Positions 1-6,175 of a DNA stretch of 13,641 bases are shown piece by piece (the first letter of the stretch is position 1; every line of letters starts with the position of its first letter). The stretch is from NCBI GenBank assembly GCA_045651865.1, contig JAZRTC010000117.1:1-13641 (forward strand). The letters are read 5' to 3'. The position numbers and the translations under genes are program-made. A model generated the notes under the pieces. That model was not told where the DNA came from. It was given only the letters and a program-made list of their open reading frames with translations, and made no database searches. The DNA comes from RGIG1959 sp045651865. GTDB taxonomy: Bacteria > Bacillota > Clostridia > Oscillospirales > Acutalibacteraceae.

Positions 1-3000
1 GACATTGTCTTCCTAAGACCGCTTGGCCTCCGACTTTGGTGGTCGGGCGCTCAAGGATAATCACGCCGCCGGGCGTATCCGACTCGATGATATCACTGCC
101 ATCACACTTGATCCAGTTTGAATCGGTCACTTCCACAGGCGTGTGATCCGTCTTCTCCTTTGCCACGAAGGTGAAGGTCAGGATCACCTCGGACAAATCC
201 ATTTTCACAGCATCATCCATAGCCGTCAGACGCACCGTTCCCGCTTCAGGATCGAAGGTCACCGAGACTTGTTCCATCGTAGCGGTCTTGTCCTTTGCTT
301 GAGCATCCACGATTTCCAAGTAGGTCGTGTCGAAGGAGAACTCAATCTGCATACCGCCGACACACGGCACATTCGTCAGAGAATCAAGCGTCACATCCAA
401 GGTGAGGGTATCCCCGACATATACCTCGACCGTATCAATGCTGATATGCACATACGCCGGCAGTGTCGTGGTAGTTGTGGTAGTCGTTGTAGTAGTTGTA
501 GTAGTTGTTGTAGTAGTAGTAGTTGTTGTAGTAGTTGTTGTAGTCGTTGTAGTTGTTGTAGTCGTTGTAGTAGTGGTAGTCGTTGTAGTAGTGGTAGTCG
601 TTGTAGTAGTCGTTGTGGTCGTGGTAGTCGTTGTAGTCGTAGTGGTCGTTGTAGTCGTTGTAGTAGTGGTAGTAGTAGTGGTCGGGCGCTCGCGGATAAT
701 CACACCGCCGGGTTCATCCGACTCAATGATATCGCCGCCATCACACTTGATCCAGTTCGAACCGATCACTTCCACAGGCGTATGGTCCGTCTTCTCCTTC
801 GCGATGAAGGTGAAGGTCAAAATCGCTTCGGACAGATCCGGTTGCACACCCTCGTTGTCAACCGCGCTCAAGCGCACGGTTCCCGCTTCGGGATCAAATG
901 TCACCTGATACTGATCCATCGCCGATGCGGTGCCCTTTGCCTGAACATCAACAATTTCCAGATAAGTCGTGTCAAAGGCGAAGTCGACCTGCATACCGCC
1001 GACACACTTCACATTTGTCACGGAATCGAGCGTAACATCCAATGTGAGGGTATCCCCGACATACACTTCGGTCGTATCAATACTGATATGTACATACGCC
1101 GGCAGTGTCGTGGTCGTGGTGGTCGTGGTGGTCGTGGTGGTGGTTGTCGTGGTCGTGGTGGTGGTCGTGGTGGTCGTGGTGGTGGTTGTCGTGGTCGTGG
1201 TGGTGGTTGTCGTGGTCGTGGTAGTTGTAGTCGTGGTCGTGGTGGTGGTAGTAGTCGTAGTAGTTGTGGTAGTCGTTGTAGTTGTAGTAGTAGTGGTCGT
1301 GGTCGTGGTAGTTGTAGTAGTTGTAGTAGTTGTAGTAGTCGTTGTAGTTGTAGTTGTGGTAGTAGTGGTCGTGGTGGTGGTAGTAGTCGTAGTCGTCGTT
1401 GTGGTGGTCGGGACAGCGGGTGCCTCCATCACTGCGGCGCTCGACAGCGACACGGGCTGATCCTCAATGCCGATGAAGCTCTGCGCCGCCTTGCGACCGC
1501 CTTCAGCTTCATAGAAATAGACACGGGGGCCTGCATCCTGTGTTGCCGTGAACCATGCGCTGAACTCGCTGCCCGTGAAGTTGGTCAGGCGCGCTTCATA
1601 GACACCTGTCTGCGCATTATACGACGGTTCACCCACAATTTCGGCACCAACGGGGAAGATGTTGATCTCCACCGGCGAACCATCCACATTCTTGGAATCC
1701 ACATAATAGGTTACAACAGCAGTCTGATCTTCATAACGCACATCGTAGCAGATCTTGCCGACTACTGTCATCGCTTCGGGTGCTGTGGGATCCATCCAGG
1801 TCATATAGCTGTACACATCGCCGATGCGCTGATCCGTTTCCGCGATCACACCCTGATTTTCATAAGTGACCGTACCGCTCACGGCATTGACCTTCACATC
1901 CTGACCGGCAGCATTGGTATCGGTGCCGTCATAGGCAGGGAAGTTGTGGTTAACACCATACGCCTTTGTACGCATGTATTGCGGAGTAATGGCGTTGGCA
2001 TATTGCCACACAGCCATCTGCACACCTGCCACCGCTTCTTCCTGTGTCAGACCCGTCAGGTCATTCCAGGAAATGACAGAGGCAATGGTATCAATAAATT
2101 GCTGCAGGTTGTAATCCGAACCTTTTTGCAGGATCGGGTATGCCTTGAGAATGATCGTGCGCAGCATCGCCGCCGCGTTATCATCGAAGAACGGCGATTC
2201 TTCCAGTTCCAGACGGCGGAAATTGATGCCTGTGCGCGCTGTTGTATCAAAGTCACTGCAGAATACCTTGATGAAATCACCGGTGTTCTTGTTGTACAGC
2301 TTGTAGTTTGCGGGAGCGTAACCAACATTCAGCGCCGCGCGCTGACCGTATTCGTGGACAAGGTGCGGACTGCGGATGTAATACAGATCGTTTACACGCG
2401 TCTCATACTCATATCCGCCGCCGTCAAGTGTGTCGGTCTCGATAAAACGCAGGTTTTTCAGCACAACCGGTGCTGTGGTGGGTTCAATGTAAATCGCGCG
2501 GATGTTGGCAATGTTGTTTTTATTGCCCCAGCCACCAAATGCGGTGTTATAATCGTAGATTGCCTTGAAACTCTTGGCTTCGTTGAAGGTGCCCGCAGGG
2601 AAATGATTTTCTCCTGCCACCCAGTTGCTGTACAGATTGATCCAATGCTCGGCATACTCACCGTCGGGATCCTGATCATAGACCGTGATTTTATACGGTG
2701 CATCCGAGGTTGCGTTGATGTGGATATAAGGACGCACATCGTATTGCAGCGCATAATACGGTGCCAGTGCGATCTTGCCCGAAATGACCCAGTTGCCGTT
2801 CTCGTCAACGGTCACATTCTCTTTACCCTCGACGACATAGGATTTGTTCATCATATCGCCGTTGCCGCGCGCGACATACGCCGCATCGGCGCTGAGAGCC
2901 ATGTGCGAGACCTCAAAGTGGCCTGCACCCGACGGCTCGAGCATAATGCCGTTGATCGTCAGGATGCCGTCCGAAGGGAAGGTGCCGTTCCAGGTGTAGC

Positions 3001-3409
3001 AACCCTTCATATTCAGCGACACATTGTAATGACCCGCAGGGATCAGACCGTCTGCAGGAGCATTTTCCAGACCGAATTGCGGGAAGAAATCACCCGTTGC
3101 CGTAATCCATTTGTCACCGCTGATTGTCGAAGTTTCGTTATCCAGAAAAGCGAGCTGGAACGGCACATCCGACGAGATGGACAAATGCAGATAGGGATGC
3201 GTATTGCCGTTGTAGGTGATCGACGGATTGGGGTACAGCGGCAGATGCGTGCCGTCCTCAATCACGATCGAATCGCCGCCATCCGCCAGCTGCGCGATCA
3301 GGTCAATGTCCTTCTCGAACGCCGCCGTTGTGGTCGGGATCAGTACCGCCGACACCAGCGTGGTGAACAACACCAATACCGCCAATGCCACACTTAAAAG
3401 CTTCTTCAT
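1..3409 (-). CDS. Large secreted thioester-domain adhesin with cohesin-like modules on poly-Thr linkers (partial, C-terminus missing)
   Basis: Start ATG at 3409 is preceded by AAAGGAG, 11 bases upstream. Residues 1-30 form a signal peptide (MKK, hydrophobic core, Ala-rich end). Two related beta-rich domains follow at about 57-173 and 217-324. Residues about 338-476 resemble the TQXA/thioester domain of Gram-positive surface proteins: Cys384 in VFCSD and Gln464 in GVQMAVWQYA sit where the internal Cys-Gln thioester forms in that family, where it can react covalently with host or matrix amines. A beta-rich domain (about 500-660) leads into 101 Thr (668-768), a cohesin-like module (769-909), 73 Thr (910-982), a second module (983-1122) and two further Thr. 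Each module carries VGDTLTLDVTL, GGMQ and FDTTYLEIVD, as expected for cohesin strands. The last 11 or so codons (bases 1-36) are sequencing adapter, so the true end and any sortase or dockerin anchor are unknown. Export and domain order are clear; ligands are unknown. Confidence 0.85.
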   Translation of the reverse strand, partial: MKKLLSVALAVLVLFTTLVSAVLIPTTTAAFEKDIDLIAQLADGGDSIVIEDGTHLPLYPNPSITYNGNTHPYLHLSISSDVPFQLAFLDNETSTISGDKWITATGDFFPQFGLENAPADGLIPAGHYNVSLNMKGCYTWNGTFPSDGILTINGIMLEPSGAGHFEVSHMALSADAAYVARGNGDMMNKSYVVEGKENVTVDENGNWVISGKIALAPYYALQYDVRPYIHINATSDAPYKITVYDQDPDGEYAEHWINLYSNWVAGENHFPAGTFNEAKSFKAIYDYNTAFGGWGNKNNIANIRAIYIEPTTAPVVLKNLRFIETDTLDGGGYEYETRVNDLYYIRSPHLVHEYGQRAALNVGYAPANYKLYNKNTGDFIKVFCSDFDTTARTGINFRRLELEESPFFDDNAAAMLRTIILKAYPILQKGSDYNLQQFIDTIASVISWNDLTGLTQEEAVAGVQMAVWQYANAITPQYMRTKAYGVNHNFPAYDGTDTNAAGQDVKVNAVSGTVTYENQGVIAETDQRIGDVYSYMTWMDPTAPEAMTVVGKICYDVRYEDQTAVVTYYVDSKNVDGSPVEINIFPVGAEIVGEPSYNAQTGVYEARLTNFTGSEFSAWFTATQDAGPRVYFYEAEGGRKAAQSFIGIEDQPVSLSSAAVMEAPAVPTTTTTTTTTTTTTTTTTTTTTTTTTTTTTTTTTTTTTTTTTTTTTTTTTTTTTTTTTTTTTTTTTTTTTTTTTTTTTTTTTTTTTTTTTTTTTTTTTTTTTLPAYVHISIDTTEVYVGDTLTLDVTLDSVTNVKCVGGMQVDFAFDTTYLEIVDVQAKGTASAMDQYQVTFDPEAGTVRLSAVDNEGVQPDLSEAILTFTFIAKEKTDHTPVEVIGSNWIKCDGGDIIESDEPGGVIIRERPTTTTTTTTTTTTTTTTTTTTTTTTTTTTTTTTTTTTTTTTTTTTTTTTTTTTTTTTTTTTTTTTTTTTTTTTTLPAYVHISIDTVEVYVGDTLTLDVTLDSLTNVPCVGGMQIEFSFDTTYLEIVDAQAKDKTATMEQVSVTFDPEAGTVRLTAMDDAVKMDLSEVILTFTFVAKEKTDHTPVEVTDSNWIKCDGSDIIESDTPGGVIILERPTTKVGGQAVLGRQC
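5..36 (-). other. Sequencing adapter contamination (MGI/BGI DNBSEQ adapter) at the contig end
   Basis: Read on the minus strand, these 32 bases begin AAGTCGGAGGCC and end TTAGGAAGACAA. As I recall it, this is the full DNBSEQ read-1 adapter. Bases 1-4 (TGTC on minus) would be the first bases of the following barcode. The junction lies exactly where a third Thr-codon tract begins, which is a natural place for a short-read assembly to break. Everything left of base 37 should be trimmed. Confidence 0.93.
44..463 (-). repeat. Cohesin-like module copy B (direct repeat of copy A)
   Basis: This segment encodes residues 983-1122, about 140 aa, from LPAYVHISID to IILERP. It is one residue shorter than copy A in the loop before DLSE. 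Substitutions are mostly conservative (QVDFAF to QIEFSF, TFIAK to TFVAK), and the ends next to the Thr tracts are almost invariant, as expected after a recent tandem duplication of module plus linker. Confidence 0.75.
464..682 (-). repeat. Poly-threonine linker 2: 73 consecutive Thr codons
   Basis: Every minus-strand codon here is ACN, giving 73 uninterrupted Thr (residues 910-982) between the two cohesin-like modules. All four Thr codons are mixed. A short 18-base repeat occurs twice at 566-601. Such runs act as extended, often O-glycosylated, spacers in secreted proteins of cellulolytic and gut Firmicutes; glycosylation here is inference. Confidence 0.95.
683..1105 (-). repeat. Cohesin-like module copy A (direct repeat of copy B)
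   Basis: This segment encodes residues 769-909, about 141 aa, starting LPAYVHISID and ending IIRERP. It is nearly identical to copy B at 44-463. Cohesin-type landmarks are VYVGDTLTLDVTL, CVGGMQVDFAFD, TYLEIVD, a TFDPEAGTVRL turn and LTFTFIAK. It has two Cys (in VKCVGG and IKCDGG), both conserved in copy B, which could form a disulfide outside the cell. The family assignment rests on motif resemblance only. Confidence 0.75.
1106..1408 (-). repeat. Poly-threonine linker 1: 101 consecutive Thr codons
   Basis: A 303-base run of ACN codons encodes 101 uninterrupted Thr (residues 668-768) between the thioester half and the first cohesin-like module. The C-terminal part (about 1106-1250) is dominated by ACC and ACG, the N-terminal part has more ACT and ACA. 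Within it, a 21-base unit (seven codons) is repeated in tandem four times at 1136-1219, one copy differing at two codons, which points to local slippage or unequal exchange. Confidence 0.95.
2438..2731 (-). repeat. N-terminal beta-rich domain, copy 2
   Basis: Residues 227-324 run from PYIHINATSDAPYKITVYD through FPAGTFNEAKSF to IYIEPTTAPVVLKNLRFIE. The order and spacing match copy 1: P-Y-hydrophobic-H start, SDxP turn, PAG turn, then hydrophobic-EP before the last strand. Copy 2 ends next to the thioester domain. Confidence 0.5.
2891..3196 (-). repeat. N-terminal beta-rich domain, copy 1
   Basis: Residues 72-173 run from PYLHLSISSDVPFQLAFLD through IPAGHYNVSLN to IMLEPSGAGHFEVSHMAL. The same pattern recurs in residues 227-324, so I read the region as a diverged tandem duplication of a beta-sandwich, carbohydrate-binding-like domain. 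The fold and ligand are inference. Confidence 0.5.
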
Positions 3410-3447
3410 AGTTCTTGCATCTCCTTTAAAAAGGGTATAATTCTCAT
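3406..3447 (-). other. Possible 13-codon leader ORF overlapping the adhesin start
   Basis: An ATG at 3447, at the predicted transcription start, opens a 13-codon frame (MRIIPFLKEMQEL). Its TGA overlaps the adhesin ATG as ATGA. It would be translated from a leaderless mRNA end, as it has no ribosome binding site of its own. It may be fortuitous. Confidence 0.2.
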
Positions 3448-3453
3448 GATATC

Positions 3454-3482
3454 ATTATATCGCACAAATCCATAGAAAACAA
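3454..3482 (-). promoter_or_regulatory. Sigma70/SigA-type promoter of the adhesin gene
   Basis: On the minus strand, TTGTTT (3482-3477) and a perfect TATAAT (3459-3454) are separated by 17 bases. The start site would fall near 3447, inside a 10-base palindrome ATGATATCAT (3446-3455) that could be an operator. The predicted leader is only about 38 bases. Confidence 0.6.
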
Positions 3483-3543
3483 GTAGATAAAGTTGAAAAA
3501 AACAGCGTTGTGCCAACGATAAAATCGTGCATTCTGCCGTTGG

Positions 3544-3572
3544 TTGACTTTTGCAGAAAAATCCGCTACAAT
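3544..3572 (+). promoter_or_regulatory. Sigma70/SigA-type promoter of the HAD phosphatase gene
   Basis: TTGACT (3544-3549) and TACAAT (3567-3572) are separated by exactly 17 bases. The predicted start is near 3579, just before the AAGGAGG ribosome binding site at 3581. It is divergent from the adhesin promoter. Confidence 0.75.
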
Positions 3573-3595
3573 CTGTAAAAAAGGAGGCGCATAGG

Positions 3596-4381
3596 ATGCT
3601 TGACAATATTCGCTTGTTTTTGTTTGATATGGACGGCACGCTGTACCTCGGCGACCGCTTGTTTGACTTTACCCCGGCTCTGCTCAACGGTATTCGGCAG
3701 AAAGGCGGCCGTTATCTGTTTATGACCAACAACTCCTCAAAAAGCGTCGCGGATTATGTCAAAAAACTCGCCCGTCTCGGAATCGCGGCAACCGAGGAGG
3801 ATTTTATCACCTCGTCGCAAGCGACGGCGTATTACCTCAAGCAACATCATGCAGGTGCGACACTTTATGTCTGCGGCACGCGCTCGCTGATCACCGAGCT
3901 TGAAAAAGAAGGTTTCACTGTCACCACCGATCTGGATCGTGTGGAGATCATTGTGATGGGATTTGACACAGAGCTGACCTTCCAAAAATTGGAGGATGTC
4001 AGCCGACTGCTCCTGACAAGGGACGGTCTCCCCTACATCGCGACCAACCCCGATGTGGTGTGCCCGACGGAATTCGGCAGCGTACCCGACTGCGGGAGCG
4101 TCGCAGAAATGATCTTCAACGCAACAGGCAGACGCCCGCTCTTCATCGGCAAACCCAGCCCGCTGATGCCCACCCTTGCCATGGGTATGACGGGATACGC
4201 GAAAGAGGAAACCGCCGTCATCGGTGACCGCATCTACACGGATATCAAAAGCGGACTGAACGCAGGATGTACCACCATCCTGGTGATGAGCGGCGAGACG
4301 ACCAAGGAGATTCTGGACGCCTCCGACGATAAACCCGATCTCGTGCTGAAGGACGCGGGCGAGATTTTGGAATTGATATGA
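3596..4381 (+). CDS. HAD-superfamily sugar/nucleotide phosphatase, NagD-like (class IIA)
   Basis: Length is 261 aa. Start ATG at 3596 is chosen because AAGGAGG (3581-3587) lies 8 bases upstream; an in-frame ATG at 3551 lacks this and would precede the predicted transcription start. HAD motif I is DMDGTLY with nucleophile Asp11 and acid/base Asp13, motif II is MTNNSS, the conserved Lys is in IGKPSP, and motif IV is GDRIYTDI. The cap insertion between motifs II and III and the overall length fit the NagD/p-nitrophenylphosphatase group, which dephosphorylates small phosphometabolites such as sugar phosphates or nucleotides in the cytoplasm. The substrate cannot be read from sequence. It is a single-gene unit with its own promoter and terminator, convergent with the amino-sugar recycling genes. 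A role with that cluster is possible but unproven. Confidence 0.9.
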   Translation: MLDNIRLFLFDMDGTLYLGDRLFDFTPALLNGIRQKGGRYLFMTNNSSKSVADYVKKLARLGIAATEEDFITSSQATAYYLKQHHAGATLYVCGTRSLITELEKEGFTVTTDLDRVEIIVMGFDTELTFQKLEDVSRLLLTRDGLPYIATNPDVVCPTEFGSVPDCGSVAEMIFNATGRRPLFIGKPSPLMPTLAMGMTGYAKEETAVIGDRIYTDIKSGLNAGCTTILVMSGETTKEILDASDDKPDLVLKDAGEILELI

Positions 4382-4386
4382 GAAAT

Positions 4387-4419
4387 AAAAAAGAGGCTGT
4401 TGAAACAGCCTCTTTTTTT
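4387..4419. terminator. Bidirectional rho-independent terminator
   Basis: An 8-bp stem GAGGCTGT/ACAGCCTC (4393-4400 and 4405-4412) with a TGAA loop is flanked by an A run (4387-4392) on the left and seven T (4413-4419) on the right. It follows the HAD stop by 5 bases and lies just beyond the stop of the convergent kinase gene, so it can end transcription from both sides. Confidence 0.93.
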
Positions 4420-4420
4420 A

Positions 4421-5329
4421 TTACAGTCTCTTCGCCAAGAACAACGCGCCGTCCACATTTTCACATTTATCGGCAACGATTGTACATTTGGGGAAGCGTT
4501 CCACCATTTTTTGCATAAACAGTTCGCGGGTGATCTCCACCTTGCTCAGCACCGAACCGGTCATACCGACGGTGAACACGGGATACATGCCCATTTGTCT
4601 TGCCGCCGCGGCAACCAGCTCCACCAGCTGTTCCATTCCGCGGTCGATGACCTCCAAGGCAAGCGGATCGTGTTCCTTTGCCGCTTTGACCACCAGCGGG
4701 AAATAGGCCGCGAGCGATTGTGGGGTCGGCGACAGATAGATCTCGCTGATCAGCTCTTCGTAAGTATGGACGCCAAAATCTTTCATCAGTTCTTCCAGAA
4801 GCAACGCACCCTTGCTGGCGCGCTTGTCAATCGTGCGGCACACGGTCTCCAGGGCATCCCGCACCATACTGTAACCGCTGCCCTCATCGGAGAACAGATA
4901 ACCCCAGCCGCCCACGCGGCACACTTCGCCTGCATCGTTTTTGCCCCAGCAGATGGAGCCTGTTCCCGACGCGATGACCACACCTGCGCGGTCGCCGAGC
5001 GTGGCATACAGCGAGGCATAGCCGTCGTTGACGGCAAGCACCTTGTCTGACTGCGTCGCTTCGCGGAGCACACGGTCAAAAAACGCGTAATCCTCCTCGG
5101 TATCCGCGCCTGCCGCGCCGATACACGCGCCGCCGAGCACTCCATCCGCGGGCATTGCCGCCAGCGCTTTGGCAACAAGGTTTTTCACCAGCGCCTCGGC
5201 GGTTTCGGGCGGCACGGTATACGGATTGCTTCCGCCGCCGACCTCTTCAAAAACGACAGTGCCGTTCTCATCGCACATACGGAGCACCGTTTTGGTGCCG
5301 CCGCCATCGATACCGATATAATATTTCAT
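4421..5329 (-). CDS. BadF/BadG-family sugar kinase, probable MurNAc/GlcNAc kinase (MurK-like)
   Basis: Length is 302 aa. Start ATG at 5329 overlaps the murQ stop as ATGA, so translation is probably coupled. The N-terminus MKYYIGIDGGGTKT is the phosphate-1 loop of the ASKHA kinase fold (Asp8 to Thr14). Other landmarks are VNDGYAS (Asn101-Asp102, catalytic Asp position), ASGTGSICWG (phosphate-2 loop, 120-128), GGWGYLFSDEGSGY and a C-terminal GMTGSVL adenosine motif. This is the BadF/BadG/BcrA/BcrD ATPase family, which includes N-acetylglucosamine kinases and the clostridial MurK that phosphorylates both MurNAc and GlcNAc. In Clostridium acetobutylicum murK also lies next to murQ. From this context I infer that it supplies MurNAc-6-phosphate to MurQ. 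GlcNAc-only activity is the alternative. No transmembrane segments; cytoplasmic. Confidence 0.88.
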   Translation of the reverse strand: MKYYIGIDGGGTKTVLRMCDENGTVVFEEVGGGSNPYTVPPETAEALVKNLVAKALAAMPADGVLGGACIGAAGADTEEDYAFFDRVLREATQSDKVLAVNDGYASLYATLGDRAGVVIASGTGSICWGKNDAGEVCRVGGWGYLFSDEGSGYSMVRDALETVCRTIDKRASKGALLLEELMKDFGVHTYEELISEIYLSPTPQSLAAYFPLVVKAAKEHDPLALEVIDRGMEQLVELVAAAARQMGMYPVFTVGMTGSVLSKVEITRELFMQKMVERFPKCTIVADKCENVDGALFLAKRL

Positions 5330-6159
5330 AGGTTCGCCCCCAGTTTTTGCAATGCGGATTTGACATGATAGTCGCATTCTTTCAGTACGCGGGATGCGGT
5401 GTCTTCATCCGCACCCGTGAGCTCCATCAGCATCTGCTCACAGCGCACCACCATTTTTTCATTGATGGCGGTGATCTCCACCATCTTGTTGCGGTACACC
5501 TTGCCAAGGCGGATCATCACCGCCGTCGACAGCATATTCAACGCAAGCTTCTGGGTCGTACCCGCCTTCATACGGGTGGAACCCTGAATCGCCTCCGCCC
5601 CCGTGTCGATTGCCGCGGTGACATCCGCTGCCGTCGATAACACGGAATTCTGCACATTCACGATCGCGCCTGCAAATGCGCCGCGCTCTTTGGCATACAG
5701 CAATGCTTCATGGGCGTACGGTGTGCGCCCCGATGCGGTGATGCCGATGACGGCGTCCCGCTCACAAAGACCTTCTGCCGCGAGATCCGCTCTGGCACCT
5801 GCGCGGTCGTCCTCATCGCCGAGACGCGCATCGGGCAGGGTGTCATAGCCGCCCGGCACCAGTGCTTTCACCAGCGACGGATCGACACCGTATGTAGCAG
5901 GAAGCTCCGATGCATCCAGCACCGCTACGCGACCGCTGGTGCCTGCCCCCGCATAAAACAGCCTGCCGCCGTTTTGCAGACGGCGCGCAATCTCATCCGC
6001 CATCGCCGCGATCGCGGGCAGCGTATCGGTCATCGCCTCCACAGCGCGGCGATCCTCCTCATGGATCATGCGGATCGCCGTGAGGGTATCGACTGTGTCG
6101 ATGGACACGGTGCGGGGATTGTTTTGTTCGGTGGGTAGCAATTTGACATTATCAAGCAT
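5326..6159 (-). CDS. murQ: N-acetylmuramic acid 6-phosphate etherase
   Basis: Length is 277 aa, slightly shorter than the usual 295-305. MurQ cleaves the D-lactyl ether of MurNAc-6-phosphate to give GlcNAc-6-phosphate and D-lactate during cell-wall recycling. Visible landmarks are the SIS-domain sugar-phosphate loop GAGTSGR (71-77), DASELPATYG with Glu85 at the catalytic Glu position, a second acidic cluster GDEDD (114-118) near the expected second Glu, GITASGRTPY, and EAIQGSTRMKAGTTQKLALN, the family's C-terminal signature. The start at 6159 has GGAGA about 10 bases upstream. It follows tadA by 16 bases and overlaps the kinase gene by 4, so all three are probably co-transcribed. Some MurQ proteins carry a longer C-terminal helical tail, which would explain the shorter length here. 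Confidence 0.95.
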   Translation of the reverse strand: MLDNVKLLPTEQNNPRTVSIDTVDTLTAIRMIHEEDRRAVEAMTDTLPAIAAMADEIARRLQNGGRLFYAGAGTSGRVAVLDASELPATYGVDPSLVKALVPGGYDTLPDARLGDEDDRAGARADLAAEGLCERDAVIGITASGRTPYAHEALLYAKERGAFAGAIVNVQNSVLSTAADVTAAIDTGAEAIQGSTRMKAGTTQKLALNMLSTAVMIRLGKVYRNKMVEITAINEKMVVRCEQMLMELTGADEDTASRVLKECDYHVKSALQKLGANL

Positions 6160-6175
6160 AGAAATTTCGTCTCCG

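Noticed and set aside
1..36. Fragment of a tRNA gene or small hairpin (GTCTT-CCT-AAGAC) at the left edge
   Set aside because: No full cloverleaf can be drawn, and the 32 bases match a known sequencing adapter.
464..1408. CRISPR array, microsatellite or telomere-like repeat
   Set aside because: There is no repeat-spacer pattern; the tracts are in frame, pure for Thr and lie between protein modules.
327..1460. Plus-strand frames with long poly-Val runs
   Set aside because: They are another antisense reading of the same Thr-codon tracts (GTN), with no supporting start context.
143..3397. Very long plus-strand open frame rich in Cys, Ser, Arg and Gly over the Thr tracts
   Set aside because: It is the exact antisense of the adhesin frame: ACN codons read backwards give NGT codons (Cys, Ser, Arg, Gly). 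It has no ribosome binding site and no recognisable domain, while the minus frame has a signal peptide and family motifs.
3436..3441. Plus-strand TATAAT that could be another promoter for the HAD gene
   Set aside because: No -35 box is present at 16-18 bases, and a much better promoter with exact 17-base spacing lies at 3544-3572.
3596..6159. Shared MLDN start of the HAD phosphatase and MurQ (MLDNIRL and MLDNVKL)
   Set aside because: Only a few residues agree, the folds differ and the context differs; coincidence is the simplest reading.
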